A DNA stretch of 64,000 nt from Roseovarius aestuariivivens (GTDB lineage Bacteria > Pseudomonadota > Alphaproteobacteria > Rhodobacterales > Rhodobacteraceae). A program made the position numbers and the translations under genes. Below, piece by piece: positions 1-9,622 of this stretch. The DNA lies in assembly GCF_004761875.1 (NCBI RefSeq), contig NZ_SJEY01000012.1:62001-126000 (forward strand), given 5' to 3'. Numbering within the stretch: the stretch's first letter is position 1; each line of letters begins with the position of its first letter. Under the pieces are notes generated by a model. The model saw nothing but the letters and a program-made list of their open reading frames with translations, searched no databases and had not been told where the DNA came from.

Positions 1-1620
1 CTCGAGCGGCATGGTCAGGAGGGACTGCAGCTCAGTTTCCGCGCCTCGGGACGCGCCTCGCTCATGGAAGACACGCCGATCCTCTATCGCGGGGTCACCG
101 TGGGGCGCGTGGGCAAGCCCTTCATCTCCGAAGACGGCGCCTCCGCCGAGGCGCCCGCGGTGATCTTCGAACCGCATGATCGTCTGATCTCGACCTCGAC
201 GCGTTTCTGGGACGCGTCGGGTTTTTCCTTCTCGCTCGGCCCCGGCGGCGCGGCGCTTGACTTCAGCTCGGTGGCCTCGCTGGTATCCGGTGGCGTCACC
301 TTCGAGACGATGGTGTCGGGCGGCGAGCCGATCTCGCCCGGGGCGACCTTCGTGGTCTACCCCGAGGAATCCGCGGCGCGCAGCAGCCTTTTCGCCGGCG
401 ACGACAGCGAGGTGCTGCGCCTGTCGGTCGTCTTCGCCGAGAACGTCACCGGGCTCAGCGCCGGGGCCTCGGTCGAACTCAACGGACTGGCCATCGGTGA
501 AGTGACTTCGATCAACGGCCTGATCGACCCTGAACAGTTCGGAGACAATCGTGTGCACCTCGTGGCCACGCTGGCCATCCGGCCCGCCAGGCTCGGGTTG
601 GCGGCGGATGCCGGGCAGGGCGAGGCGCTCACCTATCTCGAAGACCGCGTCGCGACAGGGCTTCGGGCCCGGCTCGCCTCCGCCTCGATTCTGACGGGCG
701 GACTCAAGATCGAGCTTGTGGATGTCCCCGACGCCCCGCCGGAAGAGCTGCGCGAAAGCGAGCAGGGCACGCTTTACCTGCCGACGACCGACAGCGACAT
801 TTCCGACGTCACCGCGACGGCGCAGGGCGTTTTCGAACGGATCAACGCTCTGCCCATCGAAGAGGTCATGGTTTCGGCCACCGAGCTTTTCAATTCCGCG
901 CGCGGCCTGATCGAAAGCGACGATCTGCGCGCGGTTCCGGAAAACCTCAACGGCCTGCTCGGCGATGCACGGCAGGTCATCAGCTCGGACGAGGTGCAGG
1001 CGCTGCCCGAACAGCTTGCCGGCCTGATCGAAGAGCTTGACCGCACCGTGGAAAGCTTCAACGAGGCCGCGATCATGGCCCGTCTGGGCGAGGCGGCGGA
1101 AAGCGCGACCGAGGCCGCGACCGGCGTCAGCGACGCGGTCGAGGGCGTGCCCGAACTGGTCGAGCAGCTCAATACCGTGGCCGCAAGGGCCGGAGAGGTC
1201 GAAATCCAGCAACTGGCCGACGAGCTGACCGAACTTGTGCGCTCCGCCGATGCGCTTATCGCCTCCGACGACACCCGTGCGCTTCCCGGCAAGCTCAACG
1301 ATGCCCTGGCCGAACTCAGCGCGGTCCTGGCCGAGTTGCGCGAAGGCGGGGTCGTGGACAACGCGGTTTCCGCGCTCGACAGCGCCTCCGAGGCCGCCGA
1401 CACCATTGCCGAGGCCGGGCGCGATCTGCCGCGCCTGATCGAACAGGCCCGCGCAGTGCTGTCCCGCGCAAACGCCACGCTCGAAGGCTACCAGGCCGAG
1501 AACGGGCTTGGCCGCGATGCCCGCTCGGCCCTGATCGAGGTGCAGAAAGCCGCCAAGGCAGTCGCCTCTCTGGCCCGCGCCATCGAACGTAATCCCAATT
1601 CGCTGCTGACAGGACGTTAA
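1..1620 (+). CDS. pqiB: PqiB-like MCE-domain lipid transport protein (5' truncated by window edge)
   Basis: The reading frame is open from base 1, so the start lies outside the window; an internal ATG at 64 is only the first Met in view. Just inside the edge is a typical MCE segment (ILYRGVTVGRVGK), followed by a second around window residues 155-190 (GASVELNGLAIGEVTSI). The C-terminal half is long, polar and Ala/Glu-rich, with heptad-like helices (repeats of the type 'SDDTRALPGKLN') as expected for the MCE tail that forms a periplasmic tunnel or needle. PqiB-family proteins ferry phospholipids between inner and outer membranes with PqiA and the lipoprotein PqiC. The pqiC homologue follows after 5 bases, supporting an operon. 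PqiA would lie upstream. Exact subfamily (PqiB versus YebT) cannot be settled without the N-terminus. Confidence 0.85.
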   Translation, partial: LERHGQEGLQLSFRASGRASLMEDTPILYRGVTVGRVGKPFISEDGASAEAPAVIFEPHDRLISTSTRFWDASGFSFSLGPGGAALDFSSVASLVSGGVTFETMVSGGEPISPGATFVVYPEESAARSSLFAGDDSEVLRLSVVFAENVTGLSAGASVELNGLAIGEVTSINGLIDPEQFGDNRVHLVATLAIRPARLGLAADAGQGEALTYLEDRVATGLRARLASASILTGGLKIELVDVPDAPPEELRESEQGTLYLPTTDSDISDVTATAQGVFERINALPIEEVMVSATELFNSARGLIESDDLRAVPENLNGLLGDARQVISSDEVQALPEQLAGLIEELDRTVESFNEAAIMARLGEAAESATEAATGVSDAVEGVPELVEQLNTVAARAGEVEIQQLADELTELVRSADALIASDDTRALPGKLNDALAELSAVLAELREGGVVDNAVSALDSASEAADTIAEAGRDLPRLIEQARAVLSRANATLEGYQAENGLGRDARSALIEVQKAAKAVASLARAIERNPNSLLTGR

Positions 1621-1625
1621 CCGCC

Positions 1626-2186
1626 ATGACGCGACCCATTTCCGCCTTCGCCCTTCTTTGTGCCGCCGCGCTTGCCGCTTGCGGCGCGCCCGAAAGCCGC
1701 GTGGCCATTCCCAAGCTGCAGGCCGATGAACGCCAGAGCATCGCCTATCGCTCGGTGTCGCTGCGCGAGGTGTCGCTGCCCAGCTACGCCGCCTCCGAGG
1801 AGATCTTCGTGGCTGGCGAGGACGGGCTGCTGAGCCCGAACGAGGGCTTGCTCTGGGCTGACGATCCCAGCCGCGCCATCACGCTTGAACTGTCGCGCCA
1901 TCTCTCGCAGATCACCGGCGCGCAGGTCGCCTCCGAGCCGTGGCCCTTCGACGATTACCCGCAGGTCGAAGTCGAGCTGCGCATCGAGACGATGCTGCCC
2001 GGCGCCGATAATGTCTTCCGCTTGTCCGGACAGTATTTCGTGGCCCCCGAAAACGGCCGCGACCGGTCACGCCTGTTTGATCTCGCGGTGCCGATTGTCG
2101 CCGAAGGGGCAGGGGGCATCGCCGCCGCGCGGGGACGTGCGGTACAGGATCTGGCGCTCGATATAGCCCGCAACGGTCTGCGCTAG
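1626..2186 (+). CDS. pqiC: PqiC-family outer membrane lipoprotein
   Basis: This 186-residue protein begins with a lipoprotein signal ([18 protein letters not shown]) with lipobox LAAC and Cys at residue 19. The body fits the ABC-type transport auxiliary lipoprotein family (PqiC/DUF330): a conserved '[15 protein letters not shown]' start, an LxxHLxQxTGA helix and a final [11 protein letters not shown] helix. PqiC anchors the PqiB needle at the outer membrane. It starts 5 bases after the MCE gene stop, so translational coupling is likely. Its TAG stop overlaps, on the opposite strand, the TAG stop of ureG: the palindrome CTAG at 2183-2186 ends both genes. Confidence 0.85.
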   Translation: MTRPISAFALLCAAALAACGAPESRVAIPKLQADERQSIAYRSVSLREVSLPSYAASEEIFVAGEDGLLSPNEGLLWADDPSRAITLELSRHLSQITGAQVASEPWPFDDYPQVEVELRIETMLPGADNVFRLSGQYFVAPENGRDRSRLFDLAVPIVAEGAGGIAAARGRAVQDLALDIARNGLR

Positions 2187-2833
2187 ACGCGCGCGCGATC
2201 CTGCGCCGCCTCTGCGCCAGGGGCGAGCCCGCCGATCTGGGACAGAAGCGCGATGATTTCCGGCAGGCCCTCGCCGCGCCGAAGGCTGGCGAAGACCACC
2301 GGACGCGTGCCGCGCATACGCTCGGCATCCCGCGCCATCACCTCAAGGCTGGCGCCCACATGCGGCGCAAGATCCGTCTTGTTGATGACAAGGATATCCG
2401 AACGCGTGATCGCCGGGCCGCCCTTGCGCGGGATTTCCTCTCCCGCCGCCACGTCGATGACGTAAATCGTCAGATCGGCCAGTTCCGGGCTGAATGTCGC
2501 CGACAGGTTGTCGCCACCGCTTTCGATCAGCACCGCCTCGACATCCGGATGCCGCGCGACCATCTGGTCCACGGCGGCCAGGTTGATTGAGGCATCCTCG
2601 CGGATCGCGGTATGCGGGCAACCGCCGGTTTCGACCCCGATCACCCGGTCCGAGGGCAGCACCTGCATCCGCATCAGCGCCTCGGCATCCTCTTGCGTGT
2701 AGATATCGTTGGTGATGACCCCGAGAGAAACAGTCTCGCGCAGCGCCTCGCAAAGCCGCGCGGTCAGAGTGGTCTTGCCCGCGCCCACCGGCCCGCCGAT
2801 CCCGATCCGCAAGGGGCCGTGCTGGACCGTCAT
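2183..2833 (-). CDS. ureG: Urease accessory GTPase UreG
   Basis: UreG is the SIMIBI-class GTPase that drives nickel delivery into urease within the UreD-F-G complex. The 216-residue product has the P-loop [10 protein letters not shown] (residues 13-22), the nickel-binding CPH motif (72-74, in [11 protein letters not shown]), the switch segment ESGGDN and an NKTD guanine-specificity motif near residue 150. I chose the ATG at 2831-2833, giving [14 protein letters not shown], because it overlaps the ureF stop (ATGA); the same frame stays open further upstream but only through ureF. It is the last gene of the leftward urease operon and is convergent with pqiC. Confidence 0.97.
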   Translation of the reverse strand: MTVQHGPLRIGIGGPVGAGKTTLTARLCEALRETVSLGVITNDIYTQEDAEALMRMQVLPSDRVIGVETGGCPHTAIREDASINLAAVDQMVARHPDVEAVLIESGGDNLSATFSPELADLTIYVIDVAAGEEIPRKGGPAITRSDILVINKTDLAPHVGASLEVMARDAERMRGTRPVVFASLRRGEGLPEIIALLSQIGGLAPGAEAAQDRARV

Positions 2834-3483
2834 GTGCGAAACACCCGCGAATACTGCGTTTCGTGGCGCATCGCTGCGATATCCCCGGCGAAGACGGCCC
2901 CACCTAGATCGTCGAGGTCGCCGGACGCCGTCGTTTCGGCCACCTTCAGGCACTGCGGCGACAGCTTCGCGATGATTGCCTGTCCTTCGGTCTGGCCGAC
3001 CGATCCCAGCCGCATCCCAACCGAGGCGAGGTTCGACACGAACGACTGCAGGAACATCTGCGCCGTCAGCACCTGTGGCAGGCCCTCGGCGCGCGCCGCG
3101 CATCCCACGGCCACCGGATAGCAGTACGCGCCGGCCTCGCGGCCGGTCAAGGCGCCGGTGATCCGCGCAAAGGCCGCGCCCATCTCCTGCGTCTCGCGGC
3201 GTCGCTCCGCGGTGCCGGCGAGCGCCCGCGCGGTCGCCTCCACGTCGCGCAGCGCGTCGGCGTCCTTGGCCTGGTATGCGGCCGCGAGCAGAATCGCATC
3301 GTTTCGGCCCGCCCCGTTGCACAGCACGTCCCAGATCCAGCGTTCCAGCCGGTCGGCGCCGTTGACACCTCCTTGGGTAATTTCCCATTCCAGCCCGTGA
3401 CTGAAATGAAACGCTCCCACCGGATAGGCCGGTGAGAACCATTGCGTAAGCGTCAGTATCTGTTGTTCAGTGGCTGTGACCAT
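2830..3483 (-). CDS. ureF: Urease accessory protein UreF
   Basis: UreF bridges UreD and UreG and gates GTPase activity during nickel insertion. The product (about 217 residues from the ATG at 3481-3483) shows the family features: an N-terminal [22 protein letters not shown] and a helical body with [12 protein letters not shown] and [23 protein letters not shown]. The frame is open to 3555, but starting at MVTATEQQ matches family length. The start overlaps the end of ureE by 17 bases and the stop overlaps ureG by 4, so translation is tightly coupled. Confidence 0.95.
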   Translation of the reverse strand: MVTATEQQILTLTQWFSPAYPVGAFHFSHGLEWEITQGGVNGADRLERWIWDVLCNGAGRNDAILLAAAYQAKDADALRDVEATARALAGTAERRRETQEMGAAFARITGALTGREAGAYCYPVAVGCAARAEGLPQVLTAQMFLQSFVSNLASVGMRLGSVGQTEGQAIIAKLSPQCLKVAETTASGDLDDLGGAVFAGDIAAMRHETQYSRVFRT

Positions 3484-3928
3484 GGGTCCTCCCCATTCCA
3501 TAGGCGCCGCCTTCGGGCGTGAACGGCTCGCAGACCTCGTGCAGAACCGCGCCAAGCCGCTTCAGCATATCGCGCAGCACATGGTCTTTCTGGATAAGTA
3601 GTCTGCCCTCTTCGATCTGACAGGGGGTATGTCGGTTGCCGATATGCCAGGCCAGCCGCGTCAGGTCCGGCCCGGTCACCTCAAGCAGATCCTCGTCCGC
3701 CGGGATCACCGCCACGCGGCGGTTATCCTCCAGCACGAAGGCGTCGCCGCCGTTCAGGGATGTCGTCTTTTCGAGATTGACCAGAAACCGCACGCCCTCG
3801 TCGCTGACCAGCACTTTACGCCGCAGGAAACGGTCCTCGTAGGTCAGCGAGACCGTGGCGTCGGCGGCACGCGCCTTGCGCTCGATCGTCAGGGCGGCAG
3901 GCAGGGTGGGGGCGGCAGGGCGCGTCAT
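3467..3928 (-). CDS. ureE: Urease accessory nickel metallochaperone UreE
   Basis: UreE carries Ni(II) to the UreDFG-apo-urease complex. The 153-residue protein has the UreE N-domain (RKVLVSDEGVRFLVNLEKTTSLNGGDAFVLEDNR) and the metal-binding C-domain with AWHIGNRHTPCQI and DHVLRDMLKRLGA. It ends in a short His tail (THGHSH) rather than the long His-rich tail of Klebsiella UreE. I chose the ATG at 3926-3928 (MTRPAAPTLPAAL); the frame continues upstream to 4012 with sequence unlike UreE. Confidence 0.95.
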   Translation of the reverse strand: MTRPAAPTLPAALTIERKARAADATVSLTYEDRFLRRKVLVSDEGVRFLVNLEKTTSLNGGDAFVLEDNRRVAVIPADEDLLEVTGPDLTRLAWHIGNRHTPCQIEEGRLLIQKDHVLRDMLKRLGAVLHEVCEPFTPEGGAYGMGRTHGHSH

Positions 3929-3947
3929 CGCCCCGCCTCCGCCAAGT

Positions 3948-4172
3948 TCAGCGGTAGTAGGCGTGCTTGAAAACGTGGTGCACGATCTCGTCGCGCGGCA
4001 CGCCAAGCGCATTGAGTTGCCGGTCGCTCATCCCCTGAAGTGCGCGCACACGGCGCATATAGGGATTGGCGTCGGCGACCGCTGTTGTCCAAAGCGCCAG
4101 CGTATCGAGCAGGCGCGTCATAAGTGGACGTTTCGGATAAAAATCGGTCAGTTGGTCGGCTGTATAGGCCAT
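3948..4172 (-). CDS. DUF1127 (YjiS-like) small protein inserted in the urease operon
   Basis: A 74-residue protein starts at the ATG at 4170-4172 (MAYTADQLTDFYPKRPLM), with AGGAC eight or nine bases upstream. The C-terminal half carries the DUF1127 pattern (RVRALQGMSDRQLNALGVPRDEIVHHVFKHAYYR), an Arg-rich 'LxxMSDRxLxDLGxxRxxI' helix. DUF1127 proteins are common in alphaproteobacteria, and some affect phosphate/carbon metabolism or bind RNA; no urease role is established. It lies between ureC and ureE with 129 and 19 bases on either side. The 129-base gap before it leaves room for its own promoter. Confidence 0.8.
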   Translation of the reverse strand: MAYTADQLTDFYPKRPLMTRLLDTLALWTTAVADANPYMRRVRALQGMSDRQLNALGVPRDEIVHHVFKHAYYR

Positions 4173-4301
4173 TGGAACTTGTCCTGTTTGTCGTTTCAGC
4201 TCCTCCCGTGCACAGGAAATAGGCAGTTTGATAACGCTCCAACACCACCAACTCCGCAATCCCGTCTTGTTGTCTCTGCATGGCTTGCCCCCTTGCCGGC
4301 C

Positions 4302-6011
4302 TCAGAACAGGAAATATCTCTGCGCCATCGGCAATTCCGCCGCCGGCTGACAGGTCAGCAGTTCGCCATCGGCGCGCACCTCGTAGGTCTCCGGGTTCAC
4401 CTCCACCTTCGGGCAGGCGTCGTTCAGGATCAGGTCTTTCTTGCCAATATCGCGGCAGCGCCGCACCTCGACGGTGTCCTTGGCCAGACCAAGGTTCGCC
4501 CCCAGCCCCGCCGCCTGCGCCGCCTGGCTCACGAACGTGACCGCCGACCGCTCCACCGACCGCCCGAACGCGGCAAACATCGGCCGCGAATAGACCGGCT
4601 GCGGCGTCGGGATCGATGCATTCGGATCACCCATCTGCGCACAGGCGATGGACCCCCCAAGCAGAACCATCTCCGGCTTCACGCCGAAAAAGGCCGGATT
4701 CCACAGGCACAGATCGGCCCGCTTGCCCACTTCGATGCTCCCGATCTCATGGCTCATGCCGTGCGCGATGGCCGGGTTGATCGTGTACTTCGCGATATAG
4801 CGCCGCGCGCGCAGGTTGTCGTTCTCACCGGTCTCGTCCGACAACCGCCCGCGCTGCTTCTTCATCTTGTCGGCAGTCTGCCAGGTGCGGATGATCACCT
4901 CGCCCACGCGCCCCATCGCCTGGCTATCGGAAGCGATGATCGAAAACGCCCCCATGTCATGCAGGATATCTTCGGCGGCGATGGTCTCGCGCCGGATCCG
5001 GCTCTCGGCAAAGGCCACGTCCTCGGGGATCGACTTGTCGAGATGGTGACAGACCATCAGCATATCGAGATGCTCTTCCAGCGTGTTGACCGTGAAAGGC
5101 CGTGTCGGGTTGGTCGAGGAGGGCAGCACATGGCTCTCGCCGCAAATCTTGATGATATCCGGCGCGTGGCCCCCGCCCGCACCCTCGGTGTGAAACGCAT
5201 GAATCGTCCGGCCCTTGATGGCCGCCACGGTGTTCTCGACAAAGCCGCTTTCATTGAGCGTATCTGTGTGGATCATCACCTGCACGTCCATGTCGTCGGC
5301 CACGCTCAGACAGCAGTCGATGGCGCCCGGCGTCGTCCCCCAATCCTCGTGCAGCTTCATCGCACAGGCCCCGGCCTCGACCATCTCCACCAGCGCGGCG
5401 GGCTGGCTTGCATTGCCCTTACACGACAGGCCGAAATTCATCGGAAACGCATCCAGCGCCTGCAGCATCCGCCCGATATGCCAGCTGCCGGGCGTGCAGG
5501 TCGTGGCGAGCGTCCCGTGCGCGGGCCCGGTGCCGCCACCCAGTAGCGTGGTGATCCCGGAATGCAACGCATCCTCGATCTGCTGCGGACAGATGAAATG
5601 GATATGGCTGTCAAAGCCCCCCGCGGTCAGGATCCGGCCTTCGCCGGCGATGGCCTCGGTCCCCGGGCCGATGACGATATCGACGCCGGGCTGCGTGTCG
5701 GGGTTGCCCGCCTTGCCGATCGCCGCGATACGCCCGTCTCGCAGGCCCACATCCGCCTTGTAGATACCGGTGTGATCCAGAATGAGCGCATTGGTGATGA
5801 CCGTGTCCATCGCGCCGCTTGCCCGCGTCGCCTGGCTCTGCCCCATCCCGTCGCGAATGACCTTGCCGCCGCCGAACTTCACTTCCTCGCCATAGGTCGT
5901 AAGGTCCCGCTCGACCTCGATGATGAGGTCGGTATCGGCCAAACGCACCCGGTCGCCGGTGGTTGGGCCGAACATCGCGGCATAGTCGTGGCGGTTGATC
6001 GTGGCGGGCAT
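4302..6011 (-). CDS. ureC: Urease alpha (catalytic) subunit UreC
   Basis: This 569-residue protein is the nickel-containing catalytic subunit, hydrolysing urea to ammonia and carbamate in the cytoplasm. All expected active-site residues are visible: His136 and His138 in SHIHFICP, the carbamylated Lys219 in [12 protein letters not shown], His248 in [10 protein letters not shown], His274 in [15 protein letters not shown], the mobile flap with Cys321/His322 in [22 protein letters not shown], and Asp362 in [11 protein letters not shown]. The length is standard for a separate alpha subunit. It is preceded by an LprI-like gene (19 bases) and followed by the DUF1127 gene. Confidence 0.99.
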   Translation of the reverse strand: MPATINRHDYAAMFGPTTGDRVRLADTDLIIEVERDLTTYGEEVKFGGGKVIRDGMGQSQATRASGAMDTVITNALILDHTGIYKADVGLRDGRIAAIGKAGNPDTQPGVDIVIGPGTEAIAGEGRILTAGGFDSHIHFICPQQIEDALHSGITTLLGGGTGPAHGTLATTCTPGSWHIGRMLQALDAFPMNFGLSCKGNASQPAALVEMVEAGACAMKLHEDWGTTPGAIDCCLSVADDMDVQVMIHTDTLNESGFVENTVAAIKGRTIHAFHTEGAGGGHAPDIIKICGESHVLPSSTNPTRPFTVNTLEEHLDMLMVCHHLDKSIPEDVAFAESRIRRETIAAEDILHDMGAFSIIASDSQAMGRVGEVIIRTWQTADKMKKQRGRLSDETGENDNLRARRYIAKYTINPAIAHGMSHEIGSIEVGKRADLCLWNPAFFGVKPEMVLLGGSIACAQMGDPNASIPTPQPVYSRPMFAAFGRSVERSAVTFVSQAAQAAGLGANLGLAKDTVEVRRCRDIGKKDLILNDACPKVEVNPETYEVRADGELLTCQPAAELPMAQRYFLF

Positions 6012-6030
6012 GTGCGTGGCTCCGGTCTGG

Positions 6031-6378
6031 TCAATTCATAGAGAACATGCGCAACTCTTCAGTGCGCGCTTCGGTCATTCGGGTGAGACAGCTTATGCGA
6101 ATGAGCGGCTGGCTAGAGCCGCCATCATAGGGCGCCGCCTCCGCCGCACAGGCGGCATCGCGATAAGGGATCCAAAGGCGCTGCGCCGCGCGCACCTCCT
6201 CGGCATAGCCGCCCGCCTGCGCTTCGTGCATGACGCGCTTGTAGACGGCATTCAGCTCACCATCTGCCAGGTCGAGCGACCGCGCGCCGCAGTCGATCAT
6301 CTCCGCCGTGGTGCCATCGCAATCCTGCGCGGCCACAGGACTGGCCAGCATCACCGCAAGGATCGCCGCAGCCCTCAC
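6031..6378 (-). CDS. LprI-like (DUF1311) periplasmic protein inserted between ureB and ureC
   Basis: The 115-residue product has a cleavable signal peptide ([17 protein letters not shown]) and a DUF1311/lysozyme-inhibitor LprI-like core: [27 protein letters not shown], then [17 protein letters not shown] and [13 protein letters not shown]. Four or more Cys residues would form disulfides in the periplasm. Its ATG overlaps the ureB stop by 4 bases, so it is translationally coupled to urease although urease itself is cytoplasmic. The role here is unknown; lysozyme inhibition is only a family association. Confidence 0.85.
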   Translation of the reverse strand: MRAAAILAVMLASPVAAQDCDGTTAEMIDCGARSLDLADGELNAVYKRVMHEAQAGGYAEEVRAAQRLWIPYRDAACAAEAAPYDGGSSQPLIRISCLTRMTEARTEELRMFSMN

Positions 6379-6680
6379 AACTTCCCCATCACGGCCTGGT
6401 TGAAGCCATAGACCTCGCGCGCGCCTCCGAAGGGAATAAGCCGTACCTCGCGCCGCTGCCCCGGCTCGAACCGCACGGCTGTTCCGGCCGCGATATCCAG
6501 CCGGCAGCCGCGTGCAGCCTCTCGATCAAACTCCAGCGCGGAATTCGCCTCGGCAAAATGGTAATGGCTGCCCACCTGCACCGGCCTGTCGCCCGTATTG
6601 GCCACCATCACCGTGATCGCCTCGCGGCCTTCGTTGAGGGTAATCTCCCCCTCGGCCACCATCACTTCGCCCGGGATCAT
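6375..6680 (-). CDS. ureB: Urease beta subunit UreB
   Basis: UreB is the structural beta subunit of the (alpha-beta-gamma)3 urease. The 101-residue product has the family signature: [47 protein letters not shown] and [25 protein letters not shown]. It starts 43 bases after ureA and its stop overlaps the LprI-like gene. Separate ureA and ureB genes are the usual bacterial arrangement, in contrast to the Helicobacter fusion. Confidence 0.98.
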   Translation of the reverse strand: MIPGEVMVAEGEITLNEGREAITVMVANTGDRPVQVGSHYHFAEANSALEFDREAARGCRLDIAAGTAVRFEPGQRREVRLIPFGGAREVYGFNQAVMGKL

Positions 6681-6723
6681 CGCGCGCCCTCCTGCTTCTT
6701 CTTGGCCAATATACCCAAGCTCC

Positions 6724-7026
<303 letters not shown>

Positions 7027-7027
7027 G

Positions 7028-7867
7028 TCAGATCATCCATGGTCTTGGTAAATCGTCCTGTGCCAGCATCCGCAGCGCGGGCATCAGCGTGGCGCGCAAC
7101 GCAAAGCCGTCTTCGGCCAGCATCCGCGCCACCAGTACGTCTTCGCGAACAAGGCTTGCGCCGGCCGTTTCGGGCAAGAGGCCCCGCAAGTGGGGCAGGG
7201 CGACCGCGGCCCGCGGCCCGGCCAGCACGATCAGCGCCATCGCCCGCGCGCCGCCCGCCACCGCCGTGCGGGCCAGTTGCGCGTCAAGATCGCCCGCCAT
7301 CCGCGTCGCATCCAGTAACACTGTCTCTCCGCCAAGGCTCAGCGTGATCCGGTCGTCGAACCGCCCGTCGCGCACGACCTCGCCCATCGCCGCGCGCCCG
7401 AAAATCACCGGCTCGCAAAAAAGCACCTCAGCGGTTGCGTCGGCCTCCACCAGCAGCCGTCGGCGCAGGTGGCAGCCCTCGAACAGCAGCGTTTCCTGCG
7501 GCAACCAATGCAGCCGCGCCGCTGCGCCGGCCTCGAGCCGCGTGTCCATCACGGCTGGCGCATCGCCGCTCGCTCGGTACGCCCGCTCGGCGGCCTGTGT
7601 CGTGAGGGTCAGCGCCGCACCCGCGCCCGCTTTCGCGCGGATATCCATCCGGTCGCCGCCCGTCAGCCCGCCACTTGTGTTGATAAGTACCGCCTGCATC
7701 GCGCCGTGCGCCACACGCGGAAAAAGCACGCGCATCGCCCCTTGCTGGCGCAGCCCGCCAAGCCGGGTGCTCCGCGCTCCCGTCACCGCTTCGATGCGGG
7801 CAAAGCCGCGCGCCCTCGGTTGACGCAGGGCGGCGCGCGGGGCGGAATAAGGTGTTGCGTCAAGCAT
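7028..7867 (-). CDS. ureD: Urease accessory protein UreD (UreH)
   Basis: The 279-residue UreD is the scaffold that contacts apo-urease directly and recruits UreF-UreG. Diagnostic segments are [41 protein letters not shown] and [12 protein letters not shown]. It is the first gene of the leftward urease operon and is divergent from the urea transporter operon across a 400-base intergenic region, which must hold the promoters of both. Confidence 0.96.
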   Translation of the reverse strand: MLDATPYSAPRAALRQPRARGFARIEAVTGARSTRLGGLRQQGAMRVLFPRVAHGAMQAVLINTSGGLTGGDRMDIRAKAGAGAALTLTTQAAERAYRASGDAPAVMDTRLEAGAAARLHWLPQETLLFEGCHLRRRLLVEADATAEVLFCEPVIFGRAAMGEVVRDGRFDDRITLSLGGETVLLDATRMAGDLDAQLARTAVAGGARAMALIVLAGPRAAVALPHLRGLLPETAGASLVREDVLVARMLAEDGFALRATLMPALRMLAQDDLPRPWMI

Positions 7868-8056
7868 GCGGCAGCGCTGTCTTTACGTAAGGGTCGTCAC
7901 GGCCCGACTCTCTGGCCTTACCCGGATCAAACCACAAGAATCACACCGCCCGACAAAAATTTACTCTTTTCTGCGCATTTCCCGGGCATTTCGGAAAGAA
8001 CTGCCGTCAAAATGGGCAAAATACCCGGTCTCACCCTCCCGGCCTCCATGAGCCGA

Positions 8057-8073
8057 TTGGCGGAACGCGTGCT
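8057..8073 (+). promoter_or_regulatory. Candidate sigma-54 (-24/-12) promoter for urt operon
   Basis: The sequence TTGGCGGAACGCGTGCT has the invariant GG and GC exactly ten bases apart, as in TTGGCAC-N5-TTGCW promoters. Agreement is good in the -24 box (TTGGC) and partial in the -12 box (GTGCT). Urea uptake is commonly under NtrC/sigma-54 nitrogen control in proteobacteria, which makes the placement sensible, but one match in a GC-rich region could be chance. Confidence 0.4.
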
Positions 8074-8180
8074 TTCTCAAAAGGATCAGGCACCCGGCAT
8101 TCACGCAGGCCCCTTAGAATGGGCCGCCGGGTGATGTGACGGCCAGCGGAATTGGACCTCTCACCGGCCGCCACACGCAT

Positions 8181-8198
8181 TGCAACAACCAAGTTGCA
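8181..8198. repeat. Inverted repeat upstream of urtA
   Basis: TGCAAC and GTTGCA form a perfect 6-base inverted repeat around AACCAA, 70 bases before the urtA ATG. It could be a regulator binding site or a 5'UTR hairpin. It resembles, but does not match, an NtrC half-site pair. Confidence 0.5.
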
Positions 8199-8267
8199 GG
8201 GTCCATCTAGGCGCGCTTGTCCCTCCCGGCAAGTTGCCCGCGTTCGGCCCTGCAGGGGAGACTGACT

Positions 8268-9548
8268 ATGAAAGACCTCAAATCCACTCTTTGCGCCGCG
8301 GCCCTGCTGGGGGCGACCGCCGCACCCGCAATGGCACAGGATTGCCCGATCAAGGTGGGCGTGCTGCACTCGCTTTCCGGCACGATGGCCATTTCCGAAA
8401 CCACGCTCAAAGACACCATGCTCATGCTGATCGACGATCAGAACGCTGCCGGCGGCCTTCTGGGTTGCGAGCTTGAGGCAGTCGTCGTCGACCCCGCCTC
8501 CGACTGGCCGCTCTTCGCCGAAAAGGCACGCGAGCTTCTGACGGTGCAGGACGTCGACGTGATCTTCGGCAACTGGACGAGCGTCAGCCGCAAGTCGGTC
8601 CTGCCGGTGATCGAGGAACTGAACGGCCTTCTCTTCTATCCCGTCCAGTACGAGGGCGAGGAAAGCTCCAAGAACGTGTTCTACACCGGTGCGGCCCCGA
8701 ACCAGCAGGCGATCCCGGCCACGGACTACTTCCTTGAAGAACTCGGCGTCGAGAAATTCGCGCTTCTGGGCACCGACTATGTCTATCCCCGGACCACCAA
8801 CAACATCCTCGAAAGCTACCTGATGGACAAAGGTATCGCCGAGGAAGACATCTTCGTGAACTACACGCCCTTCGGCCATTCCGACTGGTCCAAGATCGTG
8901 GCCGATGTCGTGGCGCTGGGCGCCGACGGCAAGAAGGTCGGTGTCATCTCGACAATCAACGGCGACGCCAATATCGGCTTCTACAAGGAACTGGCGGCCG
9001 CCGGCATCTCCGCCGACGACATCCCCGTGGTCGCCTTCTCGGTCGGTGAAGAAGAGCTTTCGGGCCTCGACACCTCGAACCTCGTCGGTCACCTCGCCGC
9101 GTGGAACTACTTCCAGTCCGCCGATACCGAGGCCAACGCCGACTTCATCGCCAAGTGGAAAGAGCGCATGGGCGAAGAGCGCGTGACCAACGACCCGATG
9201 GAGGCGCATTACATCGGCTTCAACATGTGGGTGAACGCGGTCGAAGACGCCGGCACCACCGATGTGGATGCCGTGCGCGACGCGATGTACGGGCAGGAAT
9301 TCCCGAACCTCACCGGCGGCACCGCCGTCATGCTCCCGAACCACCACCTCGCCAAGCCGGTGCTCATCGGCGAGATCCAGGAAAACGGCCAGTTCGACAT
9401 CATCAGCCAGACCGAGGAAGTCCCGGGCGACGCCTGGACCGACTACCTGCCGGAATCGGCAGTGCTCAAGTCCGATTGGCAGGAACTTGGCTGCGGGATG
9501 TACAACACCGAGACCGAGACCTGCGTACAGATCAAGTCGAACTACTGA
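8268..9548 (+). CDS. urtA: Urea ABC transporter substrate-binding protein UrtA
   Basis: The 426-residue periplasmic protein has a signal peptide (KDLKSTLCAAALLGATAAPAMAQ) and the UrtA/FmdD branch of the HAAT (Leu/Ile/Val-type) binding family: IKVGVLHSLSGTMAISETTLKDTMLMLIDDQNAAGG, NWTSVSRKSVLPVIEE and FYPVQYEGEESS are UrtA-specific. I chose the ATG at 8268 because GGGGAG lies eight bases upstream and it gives a clean signal peptide; an in-frame start at 8217 lacks that. It leads the urtABCDE operon, next to the urease genes whose substrate it supplies. Confidence 0.97.
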   Translation: MKDLKSTLCAAALLGATAAPAMAQDCPIKVGVLHSLSGTMAISETTLKDTMLMLIDDQNAAGGLLGCELEAVVVDPASDWPLFAEKARELLTVQDVDVIFGNWTSVSRKSVLPVIEELNGLLFYPVQYEGEESSKNVFYTGAAPNQQAIPATDYFLEELGVEKFALLGTDYVYPRTTNNILESYLMDKGIAEEDIFVNYTPFGHSDWSKIVADVVALGADGKKVGVISTINGDANIGFYKELAAAGISADDIPVVAFSVGEEELSGLDTSNLVGHLAAWNYFQSADTEANADFIAKWKERMGEERVTNDPMEAHYIGFNMWVNAVEDAGTTDVDAVRDAMYGQEFPNLTGGTAVMLPNHHLAKPVLIGEIQENGQFDIISQTEEVPGDAWTDYLPESAVLKSDWQELGCGMYNTETETCVQIKSNY

Positions 9549-9570
9549 TCTGACGCCTGCGTGATCTACG

Positions 9571-9592
9571 CCGGGGGCGTCCGCGCCCCCGG
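9571..9592 (+). terminator. Strong GC hairpin between urtA and urtB
   Basis: A perfect 9-base stem (CCGGGGGCG/CGCCCCCGG) with a TCCG loop starts 22 bases after the urtA stop and has no T-run. Such hairpins behind binding-protein genes usually act as partial terminators or 3'-end stabilisers, so that more UrtA than membrane components is made. Confidence 0.75.
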
Positions 9593-9622
9593 TCCGCACC
9601 ACCTCTCGGGAAAGCCCCCAAT

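Larger units (their letters stand above)
7868..8267. promoter_or_regulatory. ureD-urtA divergent promoter region
   Basis: This 400-base stretch holds no convincing gene and separates the divergent urease and urea-transporter operons. Visible elements are a sigma-54-like -24/-12 pair at 8057-8072 (TTGG, ten bases, GC) oriented toward urtA, and an inverted repeat at 8181-8198 between it and the urtA start. The left part (7930-8000) is AT-richer (AAAAATTTACTCTTTTC) and could hold the urease promoter. A ribosome site (GGGGAG) precedes urtA. Confidence 0.6.

Noticed and set aside
3855..5546. 563-codon open frame antisense to ureC
   Set aside because: Mirror of the GC-rich third-position pattern of ureC; Arg/His-rich, no domain, no ribosome site.
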